Assembly: GCA_963785035.1 (NCBI GenBank) | Contig: CAWATG010000013.1 | Location: forward strand, 1 to 38,261 | Origin: CAWATG01 sp963785035 | GTDB taxonomy: Bacteria > Actinomycetota > Acidimicrobiia > IMCC26256 > CAWATG01 | Direction of reading: 5' to 3' | DNA length: 38,261 bases | In this document: piece by piece, positions 1 through 8,281 of the stretch | Layout of the letters: each line of letters begins with the position of its first letter | Position numbering within the stretch: position 1 is the stretch's first letter | Position numbers and translations under genes: made by a program | Notes under the pieces: model-generated | What the model was told of the DNA's origin: nothing | What the model saw: the letters and a program-made list of their open reading frames with translations, nothing else | Databases searched by the model: none

Positions 1-48
1 GCTCCAAGGACCGCAGCCGTCCACCGTTCTCGAAACCCTTGAGGCATC

Positions 49-686
49 GTGTTTGACGTCGAACATTGGCTTGAAACTGGCGGGATAGCACTCCTTGCGG
101 CGATCGTCTTCGCCGAGAGTGGGCTCTTCGTCGGAGCGTTCCTTCCCGGCGACACCTTGTTGTTCATCGCAGGGTTCCTGTCATCTTCTGCCGGCAAGGA
201 AATCCTTCCAGCGTTGCCGATTACCGCCGGAGTGGTTTTTGTCGCGGCGGTAGCCGGTGACCAGGTGGGGTACGCCTTCGGTCGGCGTGTCGGGCCCGCG
301 CTGTTCCAACGGCCGAACAGTCGGCTCTTTCATCCGCAGAATGCGGTCGCGCCCAGGCGTTCTTCGACCAGCACGGCCCTGCGGCGATCGTCGTCGCCCG
401 TTTCATTCCAATCGTTCGGACATTCACGCCGATTGTCGCGGGTGTCGGTCGCATGCACTACCGGACCTTCCTTGCGTACAACCTCATCGGCGGTGCGCTG
501 TGGGGTATCGGTGTGACGACGCTTGGTTACTTCCTTGGCGAGATCGAGTTCGTGAAGAACAATCTCGATTATGCCGCCGTGCTGATTCTGGTGATTTCGC
601 TCGCTCCGATAGCGATCGAATATCGCCGTTCGCGCCGCGCCGCCGCCACCGAGGCCACCACCGCCGCCGCCGCCACCGACGAGTAA
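49..686 (+). CDS. DedA-family membrane protein (frameshifted)
   Basis: DedA/VTT-domain inner-membrane protein; the family is linked to lipid-carrier flipping and membrane homeostasis. The N-terminal half reads from GTG 49 (ESGLFVGAFLPGDTLLF, the family's conserved glycine/proline region; then GDQVGYAFGRRVG). The second half (FFDQHGP, then RFIPIVRTFTPIVAGVGRM, the conserved arginine motif) continues in another frame to the stop at 686. The switch lies near 345-350 and is explained by one missing base. The restored length is about 212 aa, normal for DedA. The C-terminus is rich in Ala/Thr. Family assignment is firm; substrate is unknown. Confidence 0.85.
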
Positions 687-781
687 CTGCGCAGCGGTTT
701 CGAGGTGTCGAGGCTCCCTCGTCGTTCCTGGGCAACGCTAAGGTGCGCAGGTCGTTCTGGGCGACGAAAATGGGGGATGCC

Positions 782-1132
782 ATGTTCATAGCAACCGTCA
801 TCGTGTGTTCCTTGTTCGCGGTGCAGCTCGTTGGCTCCGGAGCCATGAAGCTTCGTAGGCATCCGAAGATCGTCGAAGCATTGAGCGCAGTGGATGTGCC
901 ACTCGATTGGTTTCCCGCGCTTGCATCTGCCGAAATCGCTGGTGCCGCCGGCTTGCTGATTGGGCTTTGGGTTGCTCCGCTCGGCATCACGGCCGCCGGT
1001 TGCCTCTGTGGCTATTTCGTCGGTGCGGTGCTCTTCCATGTTCGAGCGCGCGACATGAAAGGCATTCCAGCGCCGGCGATGATCCTTGTGATCGCGGCCG
1101 TGGCGCTGTGGCTACGTATTGCGACGATGTAG
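782..1132 (+). CDS. DoxX-like membrane protein
   Basis: Small (116 aa) hydrophobic protein of the DoxX/DoxX-like type with about four membrane segments: an N-terminal helix (FIATVIVCSLFAVQLVGSG), then the typical motif MKLRRHPKIVEAL, followed by three more helices. ATG 782 is preferred because a GGGGG stretch lies 5-6 nt upstream; an in-frame ATG at 770 is possible. The physiological role of such stand-alone DoxX-like proteins is not settled. It lies 95 nt after the DedA gene on the same strand and may be cotranscribed with it. Confidence 0.7.
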   Translation: MFIATVIVCSLFAVQLVGSGAMKLRRHPKIVEALSAVDVPLDWFPALASAEIAGAAGLLIGLWVAPLGITAAGCLCGYFVGAVLFHVRARDMKGIPAPAMILVIAAVALWLRIATM

Positions 1133-1151
1133 TCGCGAGGTAACGGAGCGG

Positions 1152-1986
1152 CTACTCGTAGGTGTAGAAACCTTGGCCGCTCTTGCGGCCGAGCTTTCCC
1201 GCCGCAACCATCTGGCGCAGCATCGGTGGTGCGCGAAACCCGTCGCCGTAGGCCTCGCGAAGGTTGTCGAGGATTGACAGCAAGGTGTCGAGGCCGATGC
1301 GGTCGGCGAGGGCGAGTGGACCCATCGGGTGGTTGTATCCGAGGCGGATCCCGGTGTCTATATCTTCTGGTGCGGCGACGCCCTGCTCGAGGGCGCGAAT
1401 GGCTTCACACATCAGGGCGCTACCGAGCCGTGTCGTCACAAAACCCGGGAGGTCGCGGACCGTGACGGTCTCCTTGCCGAATCGCTGACAGAAACCCACC
1501 GCGGTTGCGAGCGTTTCGTCGCTCGTCTCGGGGCAACGAATGACTTCGACGAGCTTCATCAGCGGTACGGGATTGAAGAAGTGGAGTCCGACCACCCGCT
1601 CGGGGTGTCCACTCGCGGCGGCGAGAACTTCGATGGGTAGACCAGAGGTGTTCGATGCAAGCACAGCGTCCTCGCGTGCGGCGGCGCCGACCTTGGCGAA
1701 AATTGCCGCGTTTGAGCTCGAGGTCTTCGGAAACGGCTTCGATCACGAGGTCTGCAGTGCCGACGGACGCAGCTAGGTCCGTCGAGACCGAAAAAGCGCC
1801 GATTCCAGTGATGTCATCGGCGCGCTGTTTCGACTGCTCCTCGTAGCGGGTCACACGCTCACGAGCCGCTACGACGAAATCGGCGCGGGCTTCGACGACG
1901 GTCACCGTGCAGCCGGCGACACGGGCAACATGGGAGATACCGGCGCCCATGATTCCCCCGCCGATGATTGTCACGAACGAGTCCAT
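1152..1986 (-). CDS. 3-hydroxybutyryl-CoA dehydrogenase (frameshifted)
   Basis: NAD-dependent 3-hydroxyacyl-CoA dehydrogenase, oxidising or reducing 3-hydroxyacyl-CoA in beta-oxidation or butyrate metabolism. The N-terminus has the Rossmann motif GGGIMGAG (residues 9-16) and EAVSEDLELK. The C-terminal part, in another frame, has ASNTSGLPI, the catalytic-His segment GLHFFNPVPLMKLVEV, and the dimer domain ending LGRKSGQGFYTYE. The frames join if one extra base near 1705 is removed, giving about 277 aa, the usual Hbd/PaaH length (about 280). Its ATG abuts the stop codon of the upstream thioesterase, so the two form an operon. It faces the thiolase at 2560 across a divergent region, which suggests shared acyl-CoA metabolism. 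Confidence 0.88.
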
Positions 1987-2406
1987 CTAGTGCTCCTGTG
2001 GGGGCTTCCGTCGAATAAAAAATGTGCCGGTTGCCGTGGAAACGGGTCTGCCGTCGGCCGCGGACACCGTGGATTGCAGGTAGGCGATCTGGCTGCTCAC
2101 TCGGACAACCTCGGCACGTACCGAGAGCTGGTCACCGGCCGCCCCGCCGCGCATGGTGGAAACCTTGAATTCCAGGGTTGCGCACTGGTCGCCCTTTTCG
2201 AGCGTGGCAGAGACCGCAAAGTTCATGGCGGCATCGTGGATGACACCCGAAACTCCACCGTGAATCGATCCGAATGGGTTCATGGCAAGGTCCGTGGGTA
2301 CCCAGGAGGCCTCGGCCCAACCGTTGCCGTAGCGTTCGAACGTCACGCCCAACTGGGCGAGCAAGGGCATTCCGCCATCCCCGAGGGACCGTTCCATATC
2401 GCGCAC
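1987..2406 (-). CDS. PaaI-type hotdog thioesterase
   Basis: Predicted acyl-CoA thioesterase of the PaaI/hotdog fold, 139 aa. The signature NPFGSIHGGVSGVIHDAAM (residues about 43-61) contains the HGG motif and the catalytic acidic residue on the central helix. The rest is the expected beta-sheet core ending TGTFFIRRK. The start is GTG at 2406, preceded at 7 nt by a TAGCCT hexamer; ATG at 2397 is an alternative. It is the first gene of the pair with 3-hydroxyacyl-CoA dehydrogenase. Substrate unknown; an acyl-CoA intermediate is inferred from context. Confidence 0.82.
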   Translation of the reverse strand: MRDMERSLGDGGMPLLAQLGVTFERYGNGWAEASWVPTDLAMNPFGSIHGGVSGVIHDAAMNFAVSATLEKGDQCATLEFKVSTMRGGAAGDQLSVRAEVVRVSSQIAYLQSTVSAADGRPVSTATGTFFIRRKPPQEH

Positions 2407-2413
2407 AGTCGGG

Positions 2414-2419
2414 AGGCTA
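2414..2419 (-). promoter_or_regulatory. -10 element of thioesterase operon, probably leaderless
   Basis: On the minus strand TAGCCT is followed by 7 nt and then the GTG start at 2406. There is no Shine-Dalgarno sequence between. It matches the TANNNT-N6/7-start pattern seen before many genes in this window. Confidence 0.5.
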
Positions 2420-2559
2420 TTCGTTCACCGGCAGGCGCCCCAGATCGGCACCTTGGCCGCTGTTGAGACAACAATGGTTTGACGTATCAACCGTACACGT
2501 CGAGAATCGTGGCTATCTGGTTGGACTCGAACCAACCCTGGTGTTTATGGAGGACTCAA

Positions 2560-3714
2560 ATGGGTAGTGCCGTCATCGTCGACGCCGTTCGCACGCCGAT
2601 CGGGCGCCGCAACGGAACCTTTCGCGAGACGCATCCTGTCGACCTGGTCGCGCATACGTTGAAGAGTCTGGTGGCGCGCACCGGTATCGACCCCGGCATC
2701 GTGGAAGATGTGATCACCGGGTGTGTTGCGCAGGTTGGCGAACAGTCGATCAACGTGTCCCGTAACGCGCTTCTCGCGGCGGGGTTTCCCGAAACGGTTC
2801 CCGGGACCTCAGTGGATCGGCAGTGTGGCTCTGCCCAGCAGGCAATTCACTTCGGGGCGCAGGGTGTCATGGCCGGTGCCTACGACGTCGTGATTGCCGC
2901 CGGCGTCGAGTCCATGACCCGCATTCCGATGGGAACGTCCGCGAGCGTAGGCGGGTCGCCGTTTTCCAAGTCGCTGACCGACCGTTACCACCTTGTGGGT
3001 CAAGGCACCTCGGCAGAGATGATCGCCGAGAAGTGGAACTTGACCCGGGAAGACAACGACCAACTCTCGGTCGAGTCACACCGGCGTTTGGCACGGGCTA
3101 TCGACGAGGGTCGTTTCGACAGGGAGATCGTTCCGATCGATGTCACCCTCGACGGTGAAACGGTGACCTTCGCTGTTGATGAGGGGCTCCGGCGCGGAAC
3201 GTCGATGGAGACGCTTGGAAACCTCAAACCCGCTTTCAAAGAGGGCGGGACGGTCACGGCGGGCAGCTCGTCGCAGATCTCTGATGGCGCGGCCGCCGTC
3301 TTGATCATGAGCGAAGAGAAGGCCGCTGCGCTTGGTCTGACGCCGCGCGCTCGGATCCACACGTTTGCGCTGGCAGGCGTGGACCCGGTGATGATGCTCA
3401 CGGGACCGATTCCGGCGACTACAAAGGTTCTCGAGCGGGCCAAGATGTCCCTCGATGAGATCGACCTCATCGAGATCAATGAGGCGTTTGCACCTGTCGT
3501 GCTGGCGTGGGAGCGCGAGCACCGCCCTGATATGGAAAAGGTCAACGTCAACGGTGGCGCGATCGCGATGGGTCATCCACTTGGTGCATCGGGCACGCGC
3601 TTGATGTGCACGCTGCTCAACGAACTCGAGCGAACAGGCGGGCGATGGGGTCTTCAAACGATGTGCGAGGGCGGCGGCATGGCCAACACGACCATCATCG
3701 AGCGCCTCGGCTGA
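2560..3714 (+). CDS. Acetyl-CoA C-acyltransferase (thiolase)
   Basis: Thiolase of 384 aa: thiolytic cleavage of 3-ketoacyl-CoA or condensation of two acetyl-CoA. The nucleophilic Cys89 lies in DRQCGSAQQAI, NEAF is at 307-310, the catalytic His339 in GGAIAMGHPLGASGTR and the second Cys369 in MCEGGGMANTTI. The reading frame is open further upstream, but ATG 2560 has GGAGG 6-7 nt before it and starts with the canonical VIVDAVRTPIGR. It is divergent from the thioesterase/hydroxyacyl-CoA dehydrogenase pair. Whether it serves beta-oxidation or acetoacetyl-CoA synthesis cannot be told from sequence. Confidence 0.95.
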   Translation: MGSAVIVDAVRTPIGRRNGTFRETHPVDLVAHTLKSLVARTGIDPGIVEDVITGCVAQVGEQSINVSRNALLAAGFPETVPGTSVDRQCGSAQQAIHFGAQGVMAGAYDVVIAAGVESMTRIPMGTSASVGGSPFSKSLTDRYHLVGQGTSAEMIAEKWNLTREDNDQLSVESHRRLARAIDEGRFDREIVPIDVTLDGETVTFAVDEGLRRGTSMETLGNLKPAFKEGGTVTAGSSSQISDGAAAVLIMSEEKAAALGLTPRARIHTFALAGVDPVMMLTGPIPATTKVLERAKMSLDEIDLIEINEAFAPVVLAWEREHRPDMEKVNVNGGAIAMGHPLGASGTRLMCTLLNELERTGGRWGLQTMCEGGGMANTTIIERLG

Positions 3715-3739
3715 GCACCCCACGGAGTGACGGCTTCGA

Positions 3740-3776
3740 CCTTGTCGTCGGTCTGCACTTGAGGCTGACGACAAGG
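3740..3776 (+). terminator. Hairpin downstream of thiolase
   Basis: Perfect 10-bp inverted repeat CCTTGTCGTC / GACGACAAGG (3740-3749 and 3767-3776) with a 17-nt loop, starting 25 nt after the thiolase stop. There is no T-run, so it is not a classical intrinsic terminator, but position and strength suggest transcription end or mRNA 3'-end protection. Confidence 0.5.
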
Positions 3777-3804
3777 CGGAGCCGGTAAGTCATGGTGGTA
3801 CGTC

Positions 3805-4068
3805 ATGGTTGGTGACATCCTCCGAGTCGTCATCGGGGTCCTCGCTGCGGTCGGCATCTATCTGCTCCTCGCCTCGATGATCCGGATGTTCACAGCTCCG
3901 GTCCAGCCGGACCCGGATCCCACGGACCTGCAGTCGGTCCACTACGCCTACCGGTGCATTGTCTGCGGAGCAGAGGTCACCATGACGGCAGCACCTGCAG
4001 GTGACGTACCGGATCCGCCTCGCCACTGCCGCGAGGACATGGTGCTGGTCGTCGAAGCGGGAAGATGA
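3805..4068 (+). CDS. Small membrane protein with CxxC/HC cluster
   Basis: Unrecognised 87-aa protein. Residues about 5-30 form one hydrophobic membrane helix. A proline/aspartate linker follows, then YRCIVCGAEVTM and PPRHCREDM, which could build a small zinc-ribbon-like site (C-x2-C plus H-C). It ends with an ATGA overlap with the next gene, so it is probably translationally coupled to the phosphoribosyltransferase. Function unknown; it is probably a membrane-anchored metal-binding protein. Confidence 0.65.
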   Translation: MVGDILRVVIGVLAAVGIYLLLASMIRMFTAPVQPDPDPTDLQSVHYAYRCIVCGAEVTMTAAPAGDVPDPPRHCREDMVLVVEAGR

Positions 4069-4700
4069 AAAGGGATATTCAAAGCCAAGACATCGTCTGG
4101 AACGCGCGCGGGGAGATGCGGAACGTGTCCGAGAAGCGACGAGCCCTCATTGGGATCATCGAGTCGTTAGGTGTCCGGCGACTCCCGGAGCCGGTTCAGC
4201 TCGCTTCAGGCGACTGGAGCAGCGAGTTCGTCGACGCCAAACGAGCCTTGGCGCACGGCGCCGATCTCGCCTTGGCGTGCGAGGTGCTGATTGAGATGGC
4301 CGCAGCGAACGGCGTGGAGTTCGACGCCGTCGGAGGACTGACTCTTGGCGCCGACCAATTCTCCCACGGTGTCGCGGTTCTGAAGCCTTGTAACTGGTTC
4401 GTCGTACGCAAGGTCGCGAAGGGTCGAGGGACCAACCAACGTATCGAGGGCGCAGAGATCGGTCGGGGGATTCGAGTCCTGCTGGTCGACGACGTGGTCA
4501 CGCGAGGCGGATCCATCAAAGAGGCCTACGAGGTTGTTCGTGCGACGGGAGCGACCGTTTCCGGAGCAATGACGTTGCTTGACCGAGGGGGACACGCGGA
4601 CGAGTTCTTCGCGAGAGAGGGTGTGGCGTACGAGGCTGTTGCGACATACCGAGACCTTGGGATCGATCCGGTTGGCGGGGAGCCCGACCCGCCCGGCTGA
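4065..4700 (+). CDS. pyrE: Orotate phosphoribosyltransferase-like protein
   Basis: Type I phosphoribosyltransferase resembling orotate phosphoribosyltransferase, which makes OMP from orotate and PRPP. The PRPP-binding loop VLLVDDVVTRGGS (residues 138-150) and an OPRT-like N-terminal segment LASGDWSSEFVDAKR are present, as is a lysine-rich KVAKGRGTNQRIEG flexible loop. ATG 4065 overlaps the preceding stop codon. A GTG at 4125 has GGGGAG 9 nt upstream and gives the more usual start VSEKRRALI, so it may be the true start. No other pyr genes are near; another purine/pyrimidine PRTase activity remains possible. Confidence 0.75.
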   Translation: MKRDIQSQDIVWNARGEMRNVSEKRRALIGIIESLGVRRLPEPVQLASGDWSSEFVDAKRALAHGADLALACEVLIEMAAANGVEFDAVGGLTLGADQFSHGVAVLKPCNWFVVRKVAKGRGTNQRIEGAEIGRGIRVLLVDDVVTRGGSIKEAYEVVRATGATVSGAMTLLDRGGHADEFFAREGVAYEAVATYRDLGIDPVGGEPDPPG

Positions 4701-4720
4701 GCGGCTGGCTGAACCACTGG

Positions 4721-4762
4721 ATTTCCACGTTTTCCACCGACTGGGGAAAACCCTGTGGGAAA
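4721..4762 (+). repeat. Inverted-repeat region with DnaA-box-like motifs
   Basis: Between the convergent phosphoribosyltransferase and crgA genes. Contains ATTTCCACG (4721-4729), TTTTCCACC (4730-4738) and the inverse TGTGGGAAA (4754-4762). GTTTTCC / GGAAAAC forms a 7-bp hairpin in the middle. It could be a bidirectional terminator or a weak DnaA-binding cluster; compare 30656-30722. Confidence 0.4.
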
Positions 4763-4811
4763 TTACAGTGTTGGGATTCGCTTCGTGGTTGTCAAACCAC
4801 GGACGGTGGGT

Positions 4812-5042
4812 TCACCGCAATTGCGTTGCGAACACGAAACCGCCCGTGACATAGGCAAGTCCGAGTAACAGATTCGCATTGTCCGTGCCGCCCGGAAGAA
4901 TCTCCAAGTAGTTCAGCACGATGATCACCACGCCCACGACGAGCATCGTGAACATCGTCACAGCGACCCATGGCTTGCTGGGCCCGAGCTTCTTGGGGGC
5001 CGGCGGCGTATAGCGCGACCGCTGAGTCTTGGACAGTGGCAC
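4812..5042 (-). CDS. crgA: Cell division protein CrgA
   Basis: CrgA (WhiP) is a small actinobacterial membrane protein that interacts with FtsZ, FtsI and other divisome proteins. This 76-aa protein has a basic cytoplasmic N-terminus (KTQRSRYTPPAPKKLGPSKPW), then two membrane helices separated by the short loop LEILPGGTDN and ending LAYVTGGFVFATQLR, all typical of the family. The start is GTG 5042 with TAGTCT 6 nt upstream. It is divergent from the amidotransferase gene. In many actinobacteria crgA lies near trpG/pabA and pknB; here that gene order is only partly kept. Confidence 0.9.
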   Translation of the reverse strand: MPLSKTQRSRYTPPAPKKLGPSKPWVAVTMFTMLVVGVVIIVLNYLEILPGGTDNANLLLGLAYVTGGFVFATQLR

Positions 5043-5048
5043 GGATCG

Positions 5049-5054
5049 AGACTA
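5049..5054 (-). promoter_or_regulatory. -10 element of crgA, leaderless
   Basis: TAGTCT on the minus strand followed by exactly 6 nt and the GTG start codon; no ribosome-binding site fits between. Confidence 0.55.
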
Positions 5055-5156
5055 CAGGGCGGTGCCCCGAACGTCTCGCAACCGACATGCGCAACATTGC
5101 GTCGCGAGCGGCGAAAGCGGTCCGGAATCTCTCGAGAGTTCTGTGGTCACCTCGGT

Positions 5157-5162
5157 TACGGT
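5157..5162 (+). promoter_or_regulatory. -10 element of amidotransferase gene, leaderless
   Basis: TACGGT followed by 7 nt and GTG 5170. No Shine-Dalgarno sequence. It lies about 100 nt from the divergent crgA promoter. Confidence 0.5.
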
Positions 5163-5169
5163 TGGGACC

Positions 5170-5769
5170 GTGAGTCTGAGCGCCAAGCCGCGAGTCCTGG
5201 TTATCGACAACTATGACTCCTTCGTCTACAACCTTGTGCAGTACTTGGGCGAGCTTGGCGCCCAGCCGGTTGTGTACCGCCACGACGACCTTGGCATGGA
5301 TGACCTCCTCGATCTGAAGCCTGACGCGGTGTTGATTTCGCCCGGCCCGGGCCGACCGGAGGGCGCCGGCCTTTCAAATGCTGCGATTCGCGCATTCGGT
5401 GAAAATGGAACACCGGTGCTCGGTGTCTGTCTCGGGCATCAGTGCATCGGGCAGCTGTACGGCGGCGAGGTCGTTCGTGCGTCGCAGGTGATGCACGGGA
5501 AGACTTCCGAGATTCGCCATCGTTCGCTCGGCGTTTTTGCCGGTTTACCCGATCCGTTCACCGCGACTCGCTACCACTCGCTCATTGTGCGGCGCGAAAC
5601 GATGCCGGCGGTCCTCGAGATCACGGCAGAAACCGATGACGGTGTCGTGATGGGTGTGCGTCATAGGGAGTTTCCGATCGAAGGTGTCCAGTTTCATCCG
5701 GAATCAATCCTGACAAGTTCTGGGCACCAATTGCTCGGAAATTTCCTTGCGCAGGTTCGTCCCAAGTAG
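5170..5769 (+). CDS. Anthranilate/aminodeoxychorismate synthase amidotransferase
   Basis: Class I glutamine amidotransferase subunit (TrpG/PabA type, 199 aa), supplying ammonia to chorismate-using synthases for tryptophan or folate. The N-terminus VLVIDNYDSFVYNL is diagnostic. The catalytic triad is Cys87 in LGVCLGHQ, His176 and Glu178 in FHPESI; the oxyanion region is SPGPGRP. The frame is open upstream, but GTG 5170 gives the canonical N-terminus and has a -10 hexamer 7 nt before it. The large synthase subunit is not in the window. Actinobacteria usually keep this gene beside crgA, which fits. Confidence 0.92.
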   Translation: MSLSAKPRVLVIDNYDSFVYNLVQYLGELGAQPVVYRHDDLGMDDLLDLKPDAVLISPGPGRPEGAGLSNAAIRAFGENGTPVLGVCLGHQCIGQLYGGEVVRASQVMHGKTSEIRHRSLGVFAGLPDPFTATRYHSLIVRRETMPAVLEITAETDDGVVMGVRHREFPIEGVQFHPESILTSSGHQLLGNFLAQVRPK

Positions 5770-5860
5770 CGTCACATCACGGAGTCGACGGACCGGTTGG
5801 TGGTGCGTCTCGGACTGCACCCTTTCCCCATCTGCAACATTCGGCTACCGTCATCACTCC

Positions 5861-5878
5861 AACAACAGGCCTGCTGTT
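5861..5878 (+). promoter_or_regulatory. 18-bp palindrome upstream of enolase
   Basis: AACAaCAGGCCTGcTGTT: a perfect CAGGCCTG core with AACA/TGTT arms and one mismatched pair, ending 32 nt before the enolase start. The dyad form suggests a dimeric regulator site; no regulator can be named. Confidence 0.4.
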
Positions 5879-5910
5879 AGCCATTTTCTCACCGCTCGAG
5901 GGTGACGCTT

Positions 5911-7204
5911 GTGAGCAGCATCACGGAAATCCATGGACGCGAGATTCTCGACTCCCGAGGTAACCCGACCGTAGAGGTTGAGGTTGTGCTCGAGTCGGGT
6001 TCGACTGGACGGGCGGCGGTACCGAGCGGCGCGAGCACTGGCGCGCACGAAGCTGTCGAACTCCGCGATGGAGGAGACCGTTATCTCGGCAAGGGTGTTA
6101 CCACTGCCGTTGGTCACGTCAACAACGAAATCTCCGACGCGATCGTCGGACTCGAAGCGTTCGATCAAGCGACACTCGACGCGGAGCTCTGTGTGCTCGA
6201 CGGTACCGACGCCAAGTCGCGCCTCGGTGCGAACGCGATTCTTGGTGTCTCGCTCGCCGTTGCGAAGGCCGCGGCAGACGAAGCCGGTCTTTCGCTGTTT
6301 CGGTACATCGGCGGCGTCAACGCCCGCGTGCTTCCGATGCCGATGATGAACGTCCTCAATGGAGGCGCGCACGCAGCAAGCAACGTCGATCTGCAGGAGT
6401 TCATGTTGGCGCCTGTTGGCGCCGTGAGCTTTTCTGAGGCATTGCGCTGGGGAACGGAGACCTATCACACGCTCAAGAAGCTGCTGGCGGAGCGCAACTT
6501 GGCGACAGCGCTTGGTGATGAAGGTGGTTTCGCGCCCAACCTTCCGTCGAACGAAGAAGCAGTGCGACTGCTGCTTGAAGCGATCGAGGCGGCGGGTTAC
6601 ACGCCGGGTACAGAAATCGCGCTGGCGCTCGATGTCGCATCGACCGAGTTCTTTCGGGGCGGCCGTTACCACCTCGAAGGTGAAGGTGTGCAGTACACGC
6701 CCGAAGAGTTCGCTGACTATCTCACGTCGCTGTGCGAGCGTTACCCGATCGTTTCGATCGAAGACGGCATGTCCGAAGACGATTGGGACGGTTGGGTTGC
6801 GTTGACCGAAGCACTCGGAGACACGACACAACTCGTTGGTGACGATCTGTTCGTCACCAACGCACTACGCCTGGATGAGGGCATTGAGCGTGGTGTCGCG
6901 AATTCGATTCTCGTGAAGGTCAACCAAATCGGCACACTCACCGAAACGCTCGACACGATGGCACTCGCGCACGCGCCATGGTTACACGTCGATGATGTCG
7001 CACCGGAGCGGTGAGACCGAAGACGTCACGATCGCCGATCTCGCTGTTGCTACAAACTGTGGACAGATCAAGACCGGAGCGCCGGCGCGAAGTGATCGTG
7101 TGGCCAAGTACAACCAACTGCTGCGAATTGAAGAGCAACTCGGTGAAGCTGCTCAGTATCTTGGTGGCGGCGCATTGGCCAGTTCCGGCGGGGACGATGA
7201 CTGA
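5911..7204 (+). CDS. eno: Enolase (frameshifted near the C-terminus)
   Basis: Glycolytic enolase, 2-phosphoglycerate to phosphoenolpyruvate. Seen: REILDSRGNPTVEVEV, PSGASTGAHEAVELRD, MMNVLNGGAHA, the catalytic GDEGGFAPNL, metal ligands in ALDVAST, SIEDGM and GDDLFVTN, and VKVNQIGTLTET. The frame ends prematurely at a TGA at 7012-7014. The missing C-terminus (TSMMSHRSGETEDVTIADLAV, with the catalytic SHRSGE loop) continues in another frame to 7204. Removing one extra base near 6978 restores about 430 aa, the full family length. GTG 5911 is preferred over 5902 because GAGGG lies upstream. It overlaps ftsB. Loss would be lethal in most bacteria, so the frame change is probably a sequence error. 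Confidence 0.95.
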
Positions 7205-7712
7205 CGTTTCCGCGGGACTGTTACGGCCTTCCGGTACTCCGGCGGTGCTGCGCGGTCTTTCTATGCGGGCCATGAGTGTCGTCGCGCTGCTGATGGTCGC
7301 GGCCATGTTCGTCGGCGTCTTTCCGACACGCTCGTACTTGCGTCAGCGTCGCGAGAGAGCTGCGGTCAGCGCACAGCTGAGCGAGTTGCGTGAGCAGAAC
7401 GCCAAGCTCGCTGCCGAGAGGCGAAGACTCCAGAGCAACGCGGAGATCGAGCGGATTGCCCGTGACCGCTACAACCTCGTCATGCCCGGGGAGAAGGCAT
7501 ATGCGGTCGTACCTGGCGAGGTTGCCCCGGATGTCGGAAACGAAGGCTCCCCCACCGGGACCAAAGCAGAAGCAACGCCGGGAACTGCTCCTGGAACGGC
7601 CGGTGGGAGCGATGCCAACGATATTCAACAGCCCGACACCGCTGCGGCGGTTCCTCCGGCGGCGGGCGATCCGGTGCCGGGGCCTGTGAGTGACGGCGCC
7701 ACGCTGCCATGA
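7197..7712 (+). CDS. FtsB/DivIC-type septum formation initiator
   Basis: Bitopic cell-division protein of the septum-formation-initiator family, 171 aa. A membrane helix (about residues 27-42, SVVALLMVAAMFVGVF) is followed by a coiled coil (RQRRERAAVSAQLSELREQ onward) and the family signature IERIARDRYNLVMPGEKAY. A Pro/Ala/Gly-rich low-complexity tail of about 70 residues follows. ATG 7197 overlaps the enolase stop by 8 nt, so it is translationally coupled. The order eno-ftsB-DUF501-ppx is standard in Actinobacteria. Confidence 0.88.
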   Translation: MTDVSAGLLRPSGTPAVLRGLSMRAMSVVALLMVAAMFVGVFPTRSYLRQRRERAAVSAQLSELREQNAKLAAERRRLQSNAEIERIARDRYNLVMPGEKAYAVVPGEVAPDVGNEGSPTGTKAEATPGTAPGTAGGSDANDIQQPDTAAAVPPAAGDPVPGPVSDGATLP

Positions 7713-7768
7713 CGCAACGCTTTTGACTGCATCTGACGTTGTGATCACGGATTTCGACTGTCGGTTCG

Positions 7769-7774
7769 TACACT
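7769..7774 (+). promoter_or_regulatory. -10 element of DUF501 gene, leaderless
   Basis: TACACT followed by exactly 6 nt and ATG 7781. This would be an internal promoter of the eno-ftsB-DUF501-ppx block, 57 nt after the ftsB stop. Confidence 0.55.
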
Positions 7775-7780
7775 TCTGCG

Positions 7781-8281
7781 ATGCCCAGGAAGCCTTCGCT
7801 GTTGACGGTGTGTGAACCGGTTGAGCTCGATGAGCGCGACCGGGCCATTGTCACGAGCCAAATCGGTCGCGAGCTTTTGGGCGCATGCGCAGTCGTTGTT
7901 CGTGACGGCACCGGTCGGCCGGTCGTGATTCGCAATGAACCCTTTCTGTACGACGGCACGCCGATGCCGACGCGCTACTGGCTTGTCGGCGAGGACGACG
8001 CACACCGCGTTGCTGTGCTGGAATCCAGTGGCGGTGTACGTGTTGCGGCCGAAACTGTGGACACGTTCGCGCTCGACGCCGCACACCTGGCGTACGCAAC
8101 CGAGCGCGACGCGGCGATTGATCCGGAGCACGTCGGGCCTCGTCCCCATGGCGGCGTCGGTGGCACACGAACCGGCGTCAAATGCCTGCATGCGCACTAC
8201 GCATTCTTCCTCGCCGGCGGCGTCGATCCGGTTGGGAGATGGGTGCATGCGCGACTGAACGATGCGGCGGATGCATCGTGA
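7781..8281 (+). CDS. DUF501 family protein
   Basis: Conserved actinobacterial protein of unknown function (166 aa). It matches DUF501 by the motifs NEPFLYDGTPMPTRYWL in the middle and GVGGTRTGVKCLHAHYAFFLAGGVDPVG near the end. The gene lies between ftsB and ppx, the usual place of this family, and its stop overlaps the ppx start (GTGA). The conserved His/Cys-containing KCLHAHYA stretch suggests an active or metal site, but no activity is established. Family membership is fairly sure; function is unknown. Confidence 0.85.
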   Translation: MPRKPSLLTVCEPVELDERDRAIVTSQIGRELLGACAVVVRDGTGRPVVIRNEPFLYDGTPMPTRYWLVGEDDAHRVAVLESSGGVRVAAETVDTFALDAAHLAYATERDAAIDPEHVGPRPHGGVGGTRTGVKCLHAHYAFFLAGGVDPVGRWVHARLNDAADAS

